From assembly GCA_917880885.1 (NCBI GenBank), contig OU862916.1, forward strand, positions 54,348,831 to 54,412,830: 64,000 bases of DNA, in the 5' to 3' direction. Numbering within the stretch: position 1 is the first letter of the stretch; each line of letters begins with the position of its first letter. Source of the DNA: Limnephilus marmoratus (Eukaryota; Arthropoda; Insecta; Trichoptera; Limnephilidae). The notes under the pieces were generated by a model that was not told where the DNA came from, made no database searches, and saw only the letters and a list, made by a program, of their open reading frames with translations. A program made the translations under genes and the position numbers. Below are positions 53,206 to 63,854 of this stretch, in pieces.

Positions 53206-56200
53206 ATGTCATTTTCAACCAACGGAAATGAAAATGGGTTTATTATGTCATCTATACAGATGAACATTGATAATCTGAGACCCCAAAAAACAAAAGCAGG
53301 TATTCCTAGGCAGCGTATGAAATGGACGAACGATGTCAATATGTTCATCGTTCGTTCATATTTTTATGTAACTAAACTAGAAACAGATATGTTATTGTAT
53401 AGGAAAAAATTACATTTACTTTTCTCACAAAATTATCCGGTTGCCCAAGTAAACGAACAAAGATTAGCTGACCAAAAAAGGTCAATTTTCAAAAATAATT
53501 TAATTCCTGTAGTAACATTAAATGAGATAAGAAAAGAAGTAGCAGATAGATTGCAATTGGAGAATAATTTAGATCAAATTAATACAAGTAGTAATGTTAT
53601 ATTAGATGCATTGAATGAAGATAGTTTAGCTAATATTCTAGTAGAAGAATCCAATGATATTAGAATAGATTCAAATAACTTAGACATTATTCATAATCTT
53701 AGGGAAATCAATATTGCAAATTTAAACTTACTAGATGATAATGTAATAGAATTAGCTAACTTGCTTCAAAATAATATAAATAGATATATAGATATAGAGC
53801 CCACAGTTAGACCAAAATTACCAAAATTGCATACGTCAAAGAAATTATCTAAATTAATTTCTGAATTAAATAATTTAATTTTACCAAAAATAGTATTTGA
53901 CGATATTAGTTTTTTAGATCTTCATACAATAGTGTACGCTAGTGCTATCACTATATGTAATAAGTTAGGAGTTAAATTAATATCCTCTGATGATAGATCA
54001 TATAGTTATAGTAAACCAGAATGGCAGATTAGATTAGAAAATGATGTAGTATTTTTAAGAAGTAGTATAGCTAGAGTAATTGAATATAAAAATGGAAATA
54101 GAAGTAGGAATATTTTGAAATATGTAGATGAAATTGGGAGAAAATTTGGTTATAGCATTGGTAGTAATAATAATGAAAATATAATCAATGATTTATTAGA
54201 TTTATTAAAACAAAAATTAGGTGTAAAAGCTAGTAGATTAAAAAGATATAATTATACGTATAATAAAAGAAATAATAATAGATTATTTCAGAAAAATGAG
54301 AAAATATTTTATTCCAAACTTGACGATAAACAGAATATTATTTCGAATAATAATATTCCGTTGCCATCTGAATCAGATATGCGCGATTTTTGGACAAACA
54401 TTTGGAGTAAAGATATAAAACATAATGAGGCAGGTAACTGGATAGAAAATGAAGAACTCAATTGTTCAGACATTGAACAAATGAGTTTTTCTGATATATC
54501 GGTTGAATTGTTAGCCAAAATTATAAAAAATACTCATAATTGGAAAGCCACGGGTTGCGATTGGATACATAATTTTTGGTACAAACGTCTAACTACTTTA
54601 CATCCTCTTTTTGCAAAAAATCTTTCAAAACTTGTCAGAGAACCTCAAAATTTTCCTAATTTTCTAACTAAGGGCATTACTTATATGTTGCCTAAAAGCG
54701 AACATATTAATAATCCCTCTCAATATAGACCCATTACATGTCTACCGACAATATACAAAATTTTAACCTCTTGCTTGACAGATTTAATATATACTCATTT
54801 GGATGAAAAAAATATTTTATCTGAACAACAAAAAGGTTGTCGCAGAAAACATATGGGATGTAAAGAACAGTTAGTTATTGATTCTGTAATTTTAAAACAA
54901 ATTCAAAATCAAAAGCGTAATTTACATACTTGTTATATAGATTATCAAAAAGCTTTTGATAGTGTCCCGCACTCGTGGCTAATCAAAATATTAAAAATAT
55001 ATAAAGTTTACCCAATTATAATTAGCTTTTTGAAAAATATTATGTCCTTTTGGAATACAGATTTGCTAGTTAATTTAAAAGGTAAGAAAATAGTAGTACC
55101 GGGCATTTCAATAAAAAGAGGGATTTTTCAAGGAGACTCATTGAGCCCTCTTTGGTTTTGCTTAGCATTGAATCCCCTTTCTAAAATGTTAATTAAAAGC
55201 AAGTTTGGAATAAAAATTAAGGGTAATACAAGAGAGAGTAGTATAGTTTCACATCTATTATATATGGATGATATAAAATTATTTTCAAATTCTGAATCAA
55301 ATTTAGAGAAAATGATTAAGGTAGTTAAAATTTTTTCAGATGATATTAAAATGACTTTTGGTTTAGATAAATGTAAAACTATCCATATAGAGAAAGGCAA
55401 AATTGTAGATGGAGACGAGGGTATATTTAGAAATTTCAAAATTCAAAGTATGAAAGGGGATGAGGTTTATAAATATTTAGGATACCCGCAATCGAATAGA
55501 TTAGATCACACTAGTATTAAAAATGATATTAGGATTAAATTTCAAACTAGGATCAGAAAAATTTTAAAATGCAATCTATCTGCTAAAAATTTAGTAAAAG
55601 CAATAAATACTTGGGCAATACCTCTACTAACGTACTCATTTGGCATAATTAAATGGTCCAATACAGATTTAGATAGTTTAGAACGATTAATTAGAACTAC
55701 GTTAACAAAATTTAATTGCCATCATCCAAATTCAGCTATAGAACGAATTAATTTACCTAGAAATTTAGGAGGTAGAGGTGTAGTCAAAATAACATCTTTG
55801 AAACACAATCAGGTAGAAATGCTTAGAAATTTTTTCCATAGGAAAGCTAATAGCTCAGAAATGCACAAAATAATTTGCAAGGCAGATAGAAATATTACAC
55901 CTTTAAATTTATATGACGAGAATGCCAACATTCTTATAAATACTAACCAGGAATTATTAGATTCCTGGTCAAATAAAATTATTCACGCAAAACACTTCAA
56001 TTATCTCAACCAAACGTATGTTGACAAACTTTCGTCAAACAAATGGTTGAGTATTGGAGAGTTGAGCGCAGAAATAGAAGGATTTATGCTTGCCATTCAA
56101 GATAGAGTCATTAATACTAAAAATTATAGAAAGCATATAATCAAAGATATAAATCAAATTGATGATTTATGTAGAAAATGTTTGGCTTTTCCCGAAACTA

Positions 56201-56832
56201 TAGAACATATTATATCGGGATGTTCTATATTAGCGCCTTCTGAGTATACATTTAGGCACAATCAGGTTTTAAAAATAATTCACCAAAGTTTGGTAATTAA
56301 ACATAACTTGATTGATTGCCGTAATGTAGTACCTTATTATGAATATGAACCAAATTCATTTATAGAAAATGAATTTTATAAAATATATTATGATAAAACT
56401 ATACTAACAGACAGAACAATTAGTCATAATAGACCTGATATAGTTTTACATGACAAAATTAAAAAAATAACTTATATCATTGATGTAGCTGTTCCAAATT
56501 CCTGTAATATTCAAAAAACTGTTTCTGAAAAAATTAGAAAATACACAGATTTAGGAAATGAGATTAAAAGAATTTGGCATTCTCGGACTATAAAAATATT
56601 ACCATTTGTTATTTCGGCCACTGGCATAATACCTAGGAATCTGATTCAAAATTTAAGCATATTAGATTTGTCAAAGAATTTATATATAAAAATGCAAAAA
56701 GCAGTAATTTTAAATACATGTAGGATTACAAAAGATTTTTTAAATATTTATATTGAGGGATCAGTAGTATTTATAGGTTCAATTAGAAATGCCACAGAGC
56801 CGAACCCTCTGATACGAAAATATCTGGAGTAG
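53206..56832 (+). CDS. Reverse transcriptase with C-terminal restriction-like endonuclease, intact
   Basis: 1208 codons from ATG 53206; the upstream in-frame TTG at 53191 is not needed. The N-terminus (about 35-110) has a W-centred helical segment, KWTNDVNMFIVRSYF..EQRLADQKR, likely a Myb-like DNA-binding fold, with no C2H2 fingers. RT core (about 440-730): TGCDWIHNFW, QYRPITCLPTIYKI, QQKGCRRKHMGCKEQLVID, YIDYQKAFDSVPHSWL, FQGDSLSPLWFCLALNP and the catalytic YMDD at 686-689. C-terminus: CCHC knuckle C989-x2-C992-x8-H1001-x4-C1006, then the endonuclease RPD (D1078), IIDVAVP (D1093) and EKIRKYTDL. The protein would nick its target and prime cDNA there. By motif memory it is R2/R4/Hero-like; the clade is not resolved. 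No damage is seen, so it may be active. Confidence 0.85.
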   Translation: MSFSTNGNENGFIMSSIQMNIDNLRPQKTKAGIPRQRMKWTNDVNMFIVRSYFYVTKLETDMLLYRKKLHLLFSQNYPVAQVNEQRLADQKRSIFKNNLIPVVTLNEIRKEVADRLQLENNLDQINTSSNVILDALNEDSLANILVEESNDIRIDSNNLDIIHNLREINIANLNLLDDNVIELANLLQNNINRYIDIEPTVRPKLPKLHTSKKLSKLISELNNLILPKIVFDDISFLDLHTIVYASAITICNKLGVKLISSDDRSYSYSKPEWQIRLENDVVFLRSSIARVIEYKNGNRSRNILKYVDEIGRKFGYSIGSNNNENIINDLLDLLKQKLGVKASRLKRYNYTYNKRNNNRLFQKNEKIFYSKLDDKQNIISNNNIPLPSESDMRDFWTNIWSKDIKHNEAGNWIENEELNCSDIEQMSFSDISVELLAKIIKNTHNWKATGCDWIHNFWYKRLTTLHPLFAKNLSKLVREPQNFPNFLTKGITYMLPKSEHINNPSQYRPITCLPTIYKILTSCLTDLIYTHLDEKNILSEQQKGCRRKHMGCKEQLVIDSVILKQIQNQKRNLHTCYIDYQKAFDSVPHSWLIKILKIYKVYPIIISFLKNIMSFWNTDLLVNLKGKKIVVPGISIKRGIFQGDSLSPLWFCLALNPLSKMLIKSKFGIKIKGNTRESSIVSHLLYMDDIKLFSNSESNLEKMIKVVKIFSDDIKMTFGLDKCKTIHIEKGKIVDGDEGIFRNFKIQSMKGDEVYKYLGYPQSNRLDHTSIKNDIRIKFQTRIRKILKCNLSAKNLVKAINTWAIPLLTYSFGIIKWSNTDLDSLERLIRTTLTKFNCHHPNSAIERINLPRNLGGRGVVKITSLKHNQVEMLRNFFHRKANSSEMHKIICKADRNITPLNLYDENANILINTNQELLDSWSNKIIHAKHFNYLNQTYVDKLSSNKWLSIGELSAEIEGFMLAIQDRVINTKNYRKHIIKDINQIDDLCRKCLAFPETIEHIISGCSILAPSEYTFRHNQVLKIIHQSLVIKHNLIDCRNVVPYYEYEPNSFIENEFYKIYYDKTILTDRTISHNRPDIVLHDKIKKITYIIDVAVPNSCNIQKTVSEKIRKYTDLGNEIKRIWHSRTIKILPFVISATGIIPRNLIQNLSILDLSKNLYIKMQKAVILNTCRITKDFLNIYIEGSVVFIGSIRNATEPNPLIRKYLE

Positions 56833-57037
56833 GTGAATTATATTCCCATTTGGTCTCTAGTAGGTTGACATGTTGTTCTTGTATTGTTTTGTATTTATAA
56901 TACTTATATAGTGCAATTGCATAACGTGGATTCACTAGATGATCATTTGGGGAAGTGTATGAAAGGGTTTAGTTTTACCTTCTTTTTTTTTTTTTTTTTT
57001 TGGGGGAAAATTTAACCCGGACATTTAAATCTGGTGC
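56833..57037 (+). promoter_or_regulatory. 3' UTR of the REL-endonuclease LINE
   Basis: Conserved with 60120-60344. It carries TGGTCTCTAGTAGGTTGACA near the stop and a long T-tract, and ends CCCGGACATTTAAATCTGG then TGC, where CCGGA/TCTGG can pair. R2-type proteins recognise their own 3' UTR RNA, so this is the likely RT binding site. Confidence 0.5.
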
Positions 57038-57038
57038 G

Positions 57039-60000
57039 TGATAATGTAATAGAATTAGCTAACTTGCTTCAAAATAATATAAATAGATATATAGATATAG
57101 AGCCCACAGTTAGACCAAAATTACCAAAATTGCATACGTCAAAGAAATTATCTAAATTAATTTCTGAATTAAATAATTTAATTTTACCAAAAATAATATT
57201 TGACGAAATTAGTTTTTTAGATCTTCATACAATAGTGTACGCTAGTGCTATCACTATATGTAATAAGTTATGAGTAAAATTAATGTCCTCTGATGATAGA
57301 TCATATAGTTATAGTAAACCAGAATGGCAGATTAGATTAGAAAATGATGTAGTATTTTTAAGAAGTAGTATAGCTAGAGTAATTGAATATAAAAATGGAA
57401 ATAGAAGTAGGAATATTTTGAGATATGTAGATGAAATTGGGAGAAAATTTGGTTATAGCATTGGTAGTAATAATAATGAAAATATAATCAATGATTTATT
57501 AGATTTATTAAAACAAAAATTAGGTGTAAAAGCTAGTAGATTAAAAAGATATAATTATACGTATAATAAAAGAAATAATAATAGATTATTTCAGAAAAAT
57601 GAGAAAATATTTTATTCCAAACTTGACGATAAACAGAATATTATTTCGAATAATAATATTCCGTTGCCATCTGAATCAGATATGCGCGATTTTTGGACAA
57701 ACATTTGGAGTAAAGATATAAAACATAATGAGGCAGGTAACTGGATAGAAAATGAAGAACTCAATTGTTCAGACATTGAACAAATGAGTTTTTCTGATAT
57801 ATCGGTTGAATTGTTAGCCAAAATAATAAAAAATACTCATAATTGGAAAGCCACGGGTTGCGATTGGATACATAATTTTTGGTACAAACGTCTAACTACT
57901 TTACATCCTCTTTTTGCAAAAAATCTTTCAAAACTTGTCAGAGAACCTCAAAATTTTCCTAATTTTCTAACTAAGGGCATTACTTATATGTTGCCTAAAA
58001 GCGAACATATTAATAATCCCTCTCAATATAGACCCATTACATGTCTACCGACAATATACAAAATTTTAACCTCTTGCTTGACAGATTTAATATATACTCA
58101 TTTGGATGAAAAAAATATTTTATCTGAACAACAAAAAGGTTGTCGCAGAAAACATATGGGATGTAAAGAACAGTTAGTTATTGATTCTGTAATTTTAAAA
58201 CAAATTCAAAATCAAAAGCGTAATTTACATACTTGTTATATAGATTATCAAAAAGCTTTTGATAGTGTCCCGCACTCGTGGCTAATCAAAATATTAAAAA
58301 TATATAAAGTTTACCCAATTATAATTAGCTTTTTGAAAAATATTATGTCCTTTTGGAATACAGATTTGCTAGTTAATTTAAAGGTAAGAAAATAGTAGTA
58401 CCGGGCATTTCAATAAAAAGAGGGATTTTTCAAGGAGACTCATTGAGCCCTCTTTGGTTTTGCTTAGCATTGAATCCCCTTTCTAAAATGTTAATTAAAA
58501 GCAAGTTTGGAATAAAAATTAAGGGTAATACAAGAGAGAGTAGTATAGTTTCACATCTATTATATATGGATGATATAAAATTATTTTCAAATTCTGAATC
58601 AAATTTAGAGAAAATGATTAAGGTAGTTAAAATTTTTTCAGATGATATTAAAATGACTTTCGGTTTAGATAAATGTAAAACTATCCATATAGAGAAAGGC
58701 AAAATTGTAGATGGAGACGAGGGTATATTTAGAAATTTCAAAATTCAAAGTATGAAAAGGGATGAGGTTTATAAATATTTAGGATACCCGCAATCGAATA
58801 GATTAGATCACACCAGTATTAAAAATGATATTAGGATTAAATTTCAAACTAGGATCAGAAAAATTTTAAAATGCAATCTATCTGCTAAAAATTTAGTAAA
58901 AGCAATAAATACTTGGGCAATACCTCTACTAACGTACTCATTTGGCATAATTAAATGGTCCAATACAGATTTAGATAGTTTAGAACGATTGATTAGAACT
59001 ACGTTAACAAAATTTAATTGCCATCATCCAAATTCAGCTATAGAACGAATTAATTTACCTAGAAATTTAGGAGGTAGAGGTGTAGTCAAAATAACATCTT
59101 TGAAACACAATCAGGTAGAAATACTTAGAAATTTTTTCCATAGAAAAGCTAATAGCTCAGAAATGCACAAAATAATTTGCAAGGCAGATAGAAATATTAC
59201 ACCTTTAAATTTATATGACGAGAATGCCAACATTCTTATAAATACTAACCAGGAATTATTAGATTTCTGGTCAAATAAAATTATTCACGCAAAACACTTC
59301 AATTATCTCAACCAAACGTATGTTGACAAACTTTCGTCAAACAAATGGTTGAGTATTGGAGAGTTGAGCGCAGAAATAGAAGGATTTATGCTTGCCATTC
59401 AAGATAGAGTCATTAATACTAAAAATTATAGAAAGCATATAATCAAAGATATAAATCAAATTGATGATTTATGTAGAAAATGTTTGGCTTTTCCCGAAAC
59501 TATAGAACATATTATATCGGGATGTTCTATATTAGCGCCTTCCGAGTATACATTTAGGCACAATCAGGTTTTAAAAATAATTCACCAAAGTTTGGTAATT
59601 AAACATAACTTGATTGACTGCCGTAATATAGTACCATATTATGAATATGAACCAAATTCATTTTTAGAAAATGAATTTTATAAAATATATTATGATAAAA
59701 CTATACTAACAGACAGAACAATTAGTCATAATAGACCTGATATAGTTTTACATGACAAAATTAAAAAAATAACTTATATCATTGATGTAGCTATTCCAAA
59801 TTCCTGTAATATTCAAAAAACTGTTTCTGAAAAAATAAGAAAATACACAGATTTAGGAAATGAGATTAAAAGAATTTGGCATTCTCGGACTATAAAAATA
59901 TTGCCATTTGTTATTTCGGCCACTGGCATAATACCTAGGAATCTGATTCAAAATTTAAGCATATTAGATTTGTCAAAGAATTTGTATATAAAAATGCAAA

Positions 60001-60344
60001 AATCAGTCATTTTAAATACATGTAGGATTACAAAGGATTTTTTAAATATTTATATTGAGGGATCGGTAGGATTTATAGGTTCAATTAGAAATGCCACAGA
60101 GCCGAACCCTCTGATATGAAAATATCTGGAGTCGGTGAATTATATTCCCATTTGGTCTCTAGTAGGTTGACATGTTGTTCTTATATTGTTTTGTATTTAT
60201 AATACTTATATAGTGCAATTGCATTAGCGTGGGTTGACTATATGATCATTTGGGGAAGTGTGTGAAAGGGTTTAGTTTTTCCTTCTTTTTTCCTTTTTTT
60301 TTTTTTTTTGGGGAAAATTTAACCCGGACATTTAAATCTGGTGC
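57039..60344 (+). pseudogene. Second, 5'-truncated copy of the REL-endonuclease LINE
   Basis: It starts at the position equal to 53736 of the first copy (TGATAATGTAATAGAATTAG) and runs to an identical 3' end, so about 175 N-terminal codons are missing. It has three disabling changes: TGA at 57271 in place of a Gly codon, a one-base deletion near 58380 (TTAAAAGG to TTAAAGG) that shifts the frame just before the FQGDSLSPL block, and CGA to TGA at 60117, removing the last residues. Other differences are few (for example Glu/Asp, Ala/Ser), roughly 99% identity. YMDD, CCHC and PD..D remain encoded in pieces. Confidence 0.9.
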
Positions 60345-60795
60345 ATAAAAAAAAAGAAATATACAATAATATGCTAAGAAACTTGAGATATACGAGTATC
60401 AATAAACAGATTTCAAGATTTAAATGAAATATTAATATTAGTAATGTACTCTTACAGTCGTTTCAGGTAATTTTTTTAATTCAATTTGGAATTTACGTTT
60501 ATTTTCGATAATTTTTAGTTTTAATGGGAGTTTGTTGTAATAATTTATTCCTAGATACAGATAGGAATTTTTAATGTGCTTGGTATTAAATTTTGTTATT
60601 TTGTTTGGATATCTTGCTGATACATTGAAATGTAATTTCTTTGGCTGTATTTCTTTGAAAGTTTGTAGTATTGATTATTTTTTATATATATTGTCTATTG
60701 TAGATACTTTGAATATTGAAAAGATTTTTTCAGTAAGAAAGGTGGATGTTTTTTTAGGATAACCTTAATTATTAATCTTTGAACTATTTTGACAG
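60345..60795 (-). pseudogene. LINE C-terminus, minus strand (right half of the host element)
   Basis: The minus strand reads KKHPPFLTEKIFSIFKVSTI, then SARYPNKITKFNTKHIKN and YLYLGINYYNKLPLKLKI, ending LPETTVRVH, with the usual NYYNKLP signature of these proteins. It is 5'-truncated near 60795. The A9 just after the second REL copy (60346-60354) is part of its 3' UTR or of the insertion junction. Confidence 0.65.
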
Positions 60796-61031
60796 GATTT
60801 AAAATATCTTAAAAGCGATAATTCCTTTCTTTCTTTTTCTCTGTAGGTATATATTTTTTACAGTAACTAGTCTTCTTCTTACGTCATGTCCTCATTGCTG
60901 AGGTTAGTGAACCCCACTGCAATTTCCATGGTGGAAAAGACTTCTGTACACCTGTGAACATCGGCTTTCGGGTGCCTTTGATATTTTTTGTCAACTTCGA
61001 CCCTCATCCACTGTGTGACTTACGATGGGTT
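60796..61031. other. Possible retroposon 3' end, unassigned
   Basis: AGTCTTCTTCTTACGTCATG at 60870 resembles the short tandem tail and stop region of a minus-strand RTE-like element, but no RT motif could be read. Confidence 0.25.
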
Positions 61032-61730
61032 GTTTCACAGAATTTTAATAATTCAACAAATTTGAAAGATCAAATTCAAGTTCTGTAAAGTTCTGTTGAA
61101 GTTCTGTTATTATTTAATTAAATGAAAGCAATATTAGCGAAACTCACTCGAAATCTGGAGACAGAAAAATCAGAAAAGATATTGGCTCCGCTGGGACATG
61201 AACCCAGAACCCTTTTCTTACATGGAAACAGCTCTACCGATTAAGCTACGGAACGCATATTAATTCGGTCACTTTTAACTGTATCATACTTCGACTAAGA
61301 ACTACCAACATTATCTTCACTTACTTAACGCACATATTATTGGCTGCTATCTTTATATATGATTACAAGATTCAACTCGAACTAAATGCAATCTAGATAG
61401 TGTCTGGATAATTTTTTTATCCATTTTATTTGTAATACGCGACATCTATTGACTTCTAGTCTTGGATGAATATTTATTATTAATTTTTTAAACTTTATGA
61501 GTAAAATCTCAAATTATAATATTTAATTAAATGAAGACAATATTAGCGAAACTCAATCGAAATCTGGAGACAGAAAAATCAGAAAAGATATTGGCTCCGC
61601 TGGGACTTTATAATACCTTCTGTTATTATTTCACCATGGGCCGGTTGCTTCACAGTACTTCGACAGAACTTGAATGCAACTTTTACAGAACCTCAAATAT
61701 TTGTGCCCCCACACAACAACAGTCCTTAAT
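61032..61730. repeat. Dispersed repeat P, copy 2, split by a SINE composite
   Basis: The left part is 61032-61115 (CAAATTCAAGTTCTGTAAAG, GTTCTGTTGAAG) and the right part 61618-61730 (TTATTTCACCATGGGCCGG, CGACAGAACTTGAATGC). The two halves contain inverted words (AAGTTCTGT versus ACAGAACTT), so this may be a foldback DNA element. The relative at 40990-41370 is also split. Confidence 0.5.
61116..61617 (-). mobile_element. SINE family C composite with 14-bp target duplication
   Basis: SINE (61116-61255), 220-bp spacer, partial SINE (61470-61610), the same order as at 46544. TTCTGTTATTATTT flanks both ends (61102-61115 and 61618-61631), so the whole dimer entered as one unit. The tRNA-like head is diverged here (CCGATTAAGCTACGGAACG in plus orientation; box B GGGACATGAACCCAG). 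Confidence 0.75.
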
Positions 61731-61731
61731 C

Positions 61732-62202
61732 GTATGATTATTATTTTTAAGTAAAAATTTTATCAATTTTGTCAATATTTAAAGAATTTCGCTACAGATT
61801 TTCTTGGCACTTATACTCTCAATAACTTACGTTCGCGCTACAATTTTTCGCTTTGCCTACGAAATCAAATGTTCTTAGAATAATTTTATTTTATTGCCTG
61901 CGATAAATTTATTGGCCAATAAGTTCACTTTTCAGGGTTAAGTGTCGGGAAATGGTTGGATTATTTACTTCGCAGTTCGGTGTGTAGGTTTTCTTTTGTA
62001 TCTCGGGTTTCTTATCTTGTCGTTTATTTTGTGGCTTGTGGGACGAGCACATTGACTTTCACAACGTAAAAATTGCATATCACAACATTTCACAGAACTA
62101 ATGGATTATCGAACTTATTAATTTTCTTAGAAAAGAAGTTTTCCAGAGAAACCAGCGCAACCTACATACACTCAGATAAGGTATTATAAAGTATTAGCCA
62201 AG
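61732..62202. other. No recognisable feature
   Basis: AT-rich. A small partial family B piece (AAGTGGTTCGCTATGTTTGG) begins at about 62200. Confidence 0.4.
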
Positions 62203-62768
62203 TGGTTCGCTATGTTTGGTGACTTAGCAGGGGACTTTCAATTTAGGAGGCGGGTATGGGTACCGCCGGCCCGGGAACCATTTATTGGATAACCTACATC
62301 TCTGCTATAGGTCACCCCGTACATTTAAATAAAGATTCGAAAACAAACATGCAAAACAAAACAAACCCACAGTGGTTCGCTACGCTTGGTGACTTTGCAG
62401 GAATGCCCGGGTTCATGGGATGAGGTTTGTCCGGGTTTTGGCAGTGGATGTATCTGCACACCAGCCGCTTGGACGGCCGGATCGGGAGAGAATGGTTGAG
62501 GGAGTCCCATTGACTTCTCAGCCGTACTCTCGTGGAACATCGCCTTGCACCGCAGTGGGAAGAATAGATTCGTACGCCCGTCACTCCTGGACCCACTGAC
62601 CCTCAGATTCCTACCCTACCCTACCTTATCCTATACCTTATCCTTCCCAGAACTTCTTCTTCTTCCTTTCTTTTAAAAGACCCTACACACAGCATCCCCA
62701 AAGATGAAATAAGCCCTGAGGGAAAATATTTTCCTCAGGGCCTCCTGTATCCTTAAATCGTAAAAAAA
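62203..62768 (+). mobile_element. SINE-like retroposon, family B, rearranged copy
   Basis: A short internal piece (62203-62233) precedes the 5' end at 62241 (ATTTAGGAGGCGGGTATGGG). About 50 bases of A-rich sequence (62322-62371) interrupt the copy between CACCCCG and GTGGTTCGC. The rest is full-length, with the 3' stem GCCCTGAGGGAAAA/TTTTCCTCAGGGC intact. The poly(A) is replaced by CTTAAATCGTA. Minus-strand frames here are incidental. Confidence 0.7.
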
Positions 62769-62987
62769 TATCTAAAAAAATTATCTATCTATCTATCGTA
62801 AAAAAAATCTCTAAATTCCTTCAGATCGGATTGTTTCAACTTACAATCGTGGTTTAGCAAATTTATTCACAGCCATAACTTTATGTTTTTAATTCCGTTC
62901 GTAAAAATTATATACGTGCAGGCATCACGTATATAATTTTAAACAATTATTTTTAACTGTAAGCCAGGTATGATTAATCTCGTTCCA

Positions 62988-63117
62988 TGACAAATCAGAA
63001 CACTTGAAAAGTGTTATAAGTCATCAATAGTTTAAAATGCTAACCTAACCTTACTAACATTATTTTCATCTCATTTCATGACTTTAAATCACTTTTCAAA
63101 ATTGTTCTGATTTGTCA
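62988..63117. mobile_element. Small MITE-like inverted repeat
   Basis: TGACAAATCAGAACACTTGA and the mirror TTCAAAATTGTTCTGATTTG..TCA form about 27-bp arms with a few differences around a 75-base interior. TCATGACAAAT-like words mark both outer edges. No ORF. Confidence 0.55.
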
Positions 63118-63379
63118 CTGTTGTGATTTTGTCCGGTTACCGTTTAACCTCTGGTTAGTTTCACGTATAAATTTGGTTTAATCACAATTCTAAGGATGAA
63201 ACAGCCCAACCTTTGTGTCAAAAGTTCATGAGCTTATATATATACATATTGAAAGAAACAAAACACAAGATAGCATTGTACAGTAAGAAAGCATGAAATT
63301 GAAATCTTGCGTAGTAGTAGAGAAAATCTTACATAGTAATAGAGAGGAAGATACAGATGTGTTCATGATGGGTTACTAT
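63118..63379. other. No recognisable feature
   Basis: AT-rich DNA up to the next element. GTTACTAT at 63372-63379 is its left target duplication. Confidence 0.4.
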
Positions 63380-63854
63380 TAGTGACCCGAAGGTTCGGTT
63401 TCGGTTTCGGCAAGTTTCGGCAAAAAATGTAGTTTCGGCATCAGTTTCGGATTCGGCACAAAATCTTCCAAACCTTCGGCCGCACCGAAACTCTGCGTTC
63501 GTGAATTATCGCGCGTCGTTCGGCTGTCTTCGGGTGAGTTCGTGGCTCGTGTGTCACCTGCCATCATCAGCTGAGTTCGCCGGCCGGTCCGGCGTGATTT
63601 TGTTATTTCTCGTGCACACATGTTTGCATGCAGTTAACATGTTTGTTAATTTTATTTTTTTTTAAAGAAAAAAAAAAAAAAAAAAAAAAAAATTTTTCAC
63701 GTACTTCAATTATTGTTTTTATTATTTTAACACGTGTTAAGTGTCTATATAAGTGTAAAAAATTAGCCAAATTTCAGTAAACAATAGATTTTTTAAATGT
63801 CTAAAAAGTTTCGGTTTCGGTTACGGTAGAAAGTCCTGTTTCGGCCGGACACTA
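63380..63854. mobile_element. hAT-like non-autonomous element
   Basis: The left end TAGTGACCCGAAGGTTCGG and right end GTTTCGGCCGGACACTA are imperfect inverted repeats. GTTTCGG words repeat several times at both ends. Flanks are GTTACTAT and GTTACTTA, an 8-bp target duplication with one transposed pair. An A-run of about 24 and a T-run lie inside. The minus frame 63379-63621 falls in the element and is not a transposase. Confidence 0.65.

Larger units (their letters stand above)
53100..57037 (+). mobile_element. LINE with restriction-like endonuclease, full-length copy
   Basis: It holds the intact ORF 53206-56832 and a 205-base 3' UTR ending in a T18 run, AACCCGGACATTTAAATCTG and GTGC. The 5' border is not defined, so 53100 is a guess. 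The 3' UTR is almost identical to that of the next copy, which begins at 57039 with only one base between. There is no poly(A) tail. A single ORF, a C-terminal endonuclease and no tail fit the R2/R4/NeSL/Hero group. Confidence 0.8.

Noticed and set aside
54309..55439. Minus-strand ORFs inside the REL-LINE
   Set aside because: They shadow the RT gene and recur in the same place in the second copy. They have no independent motif.
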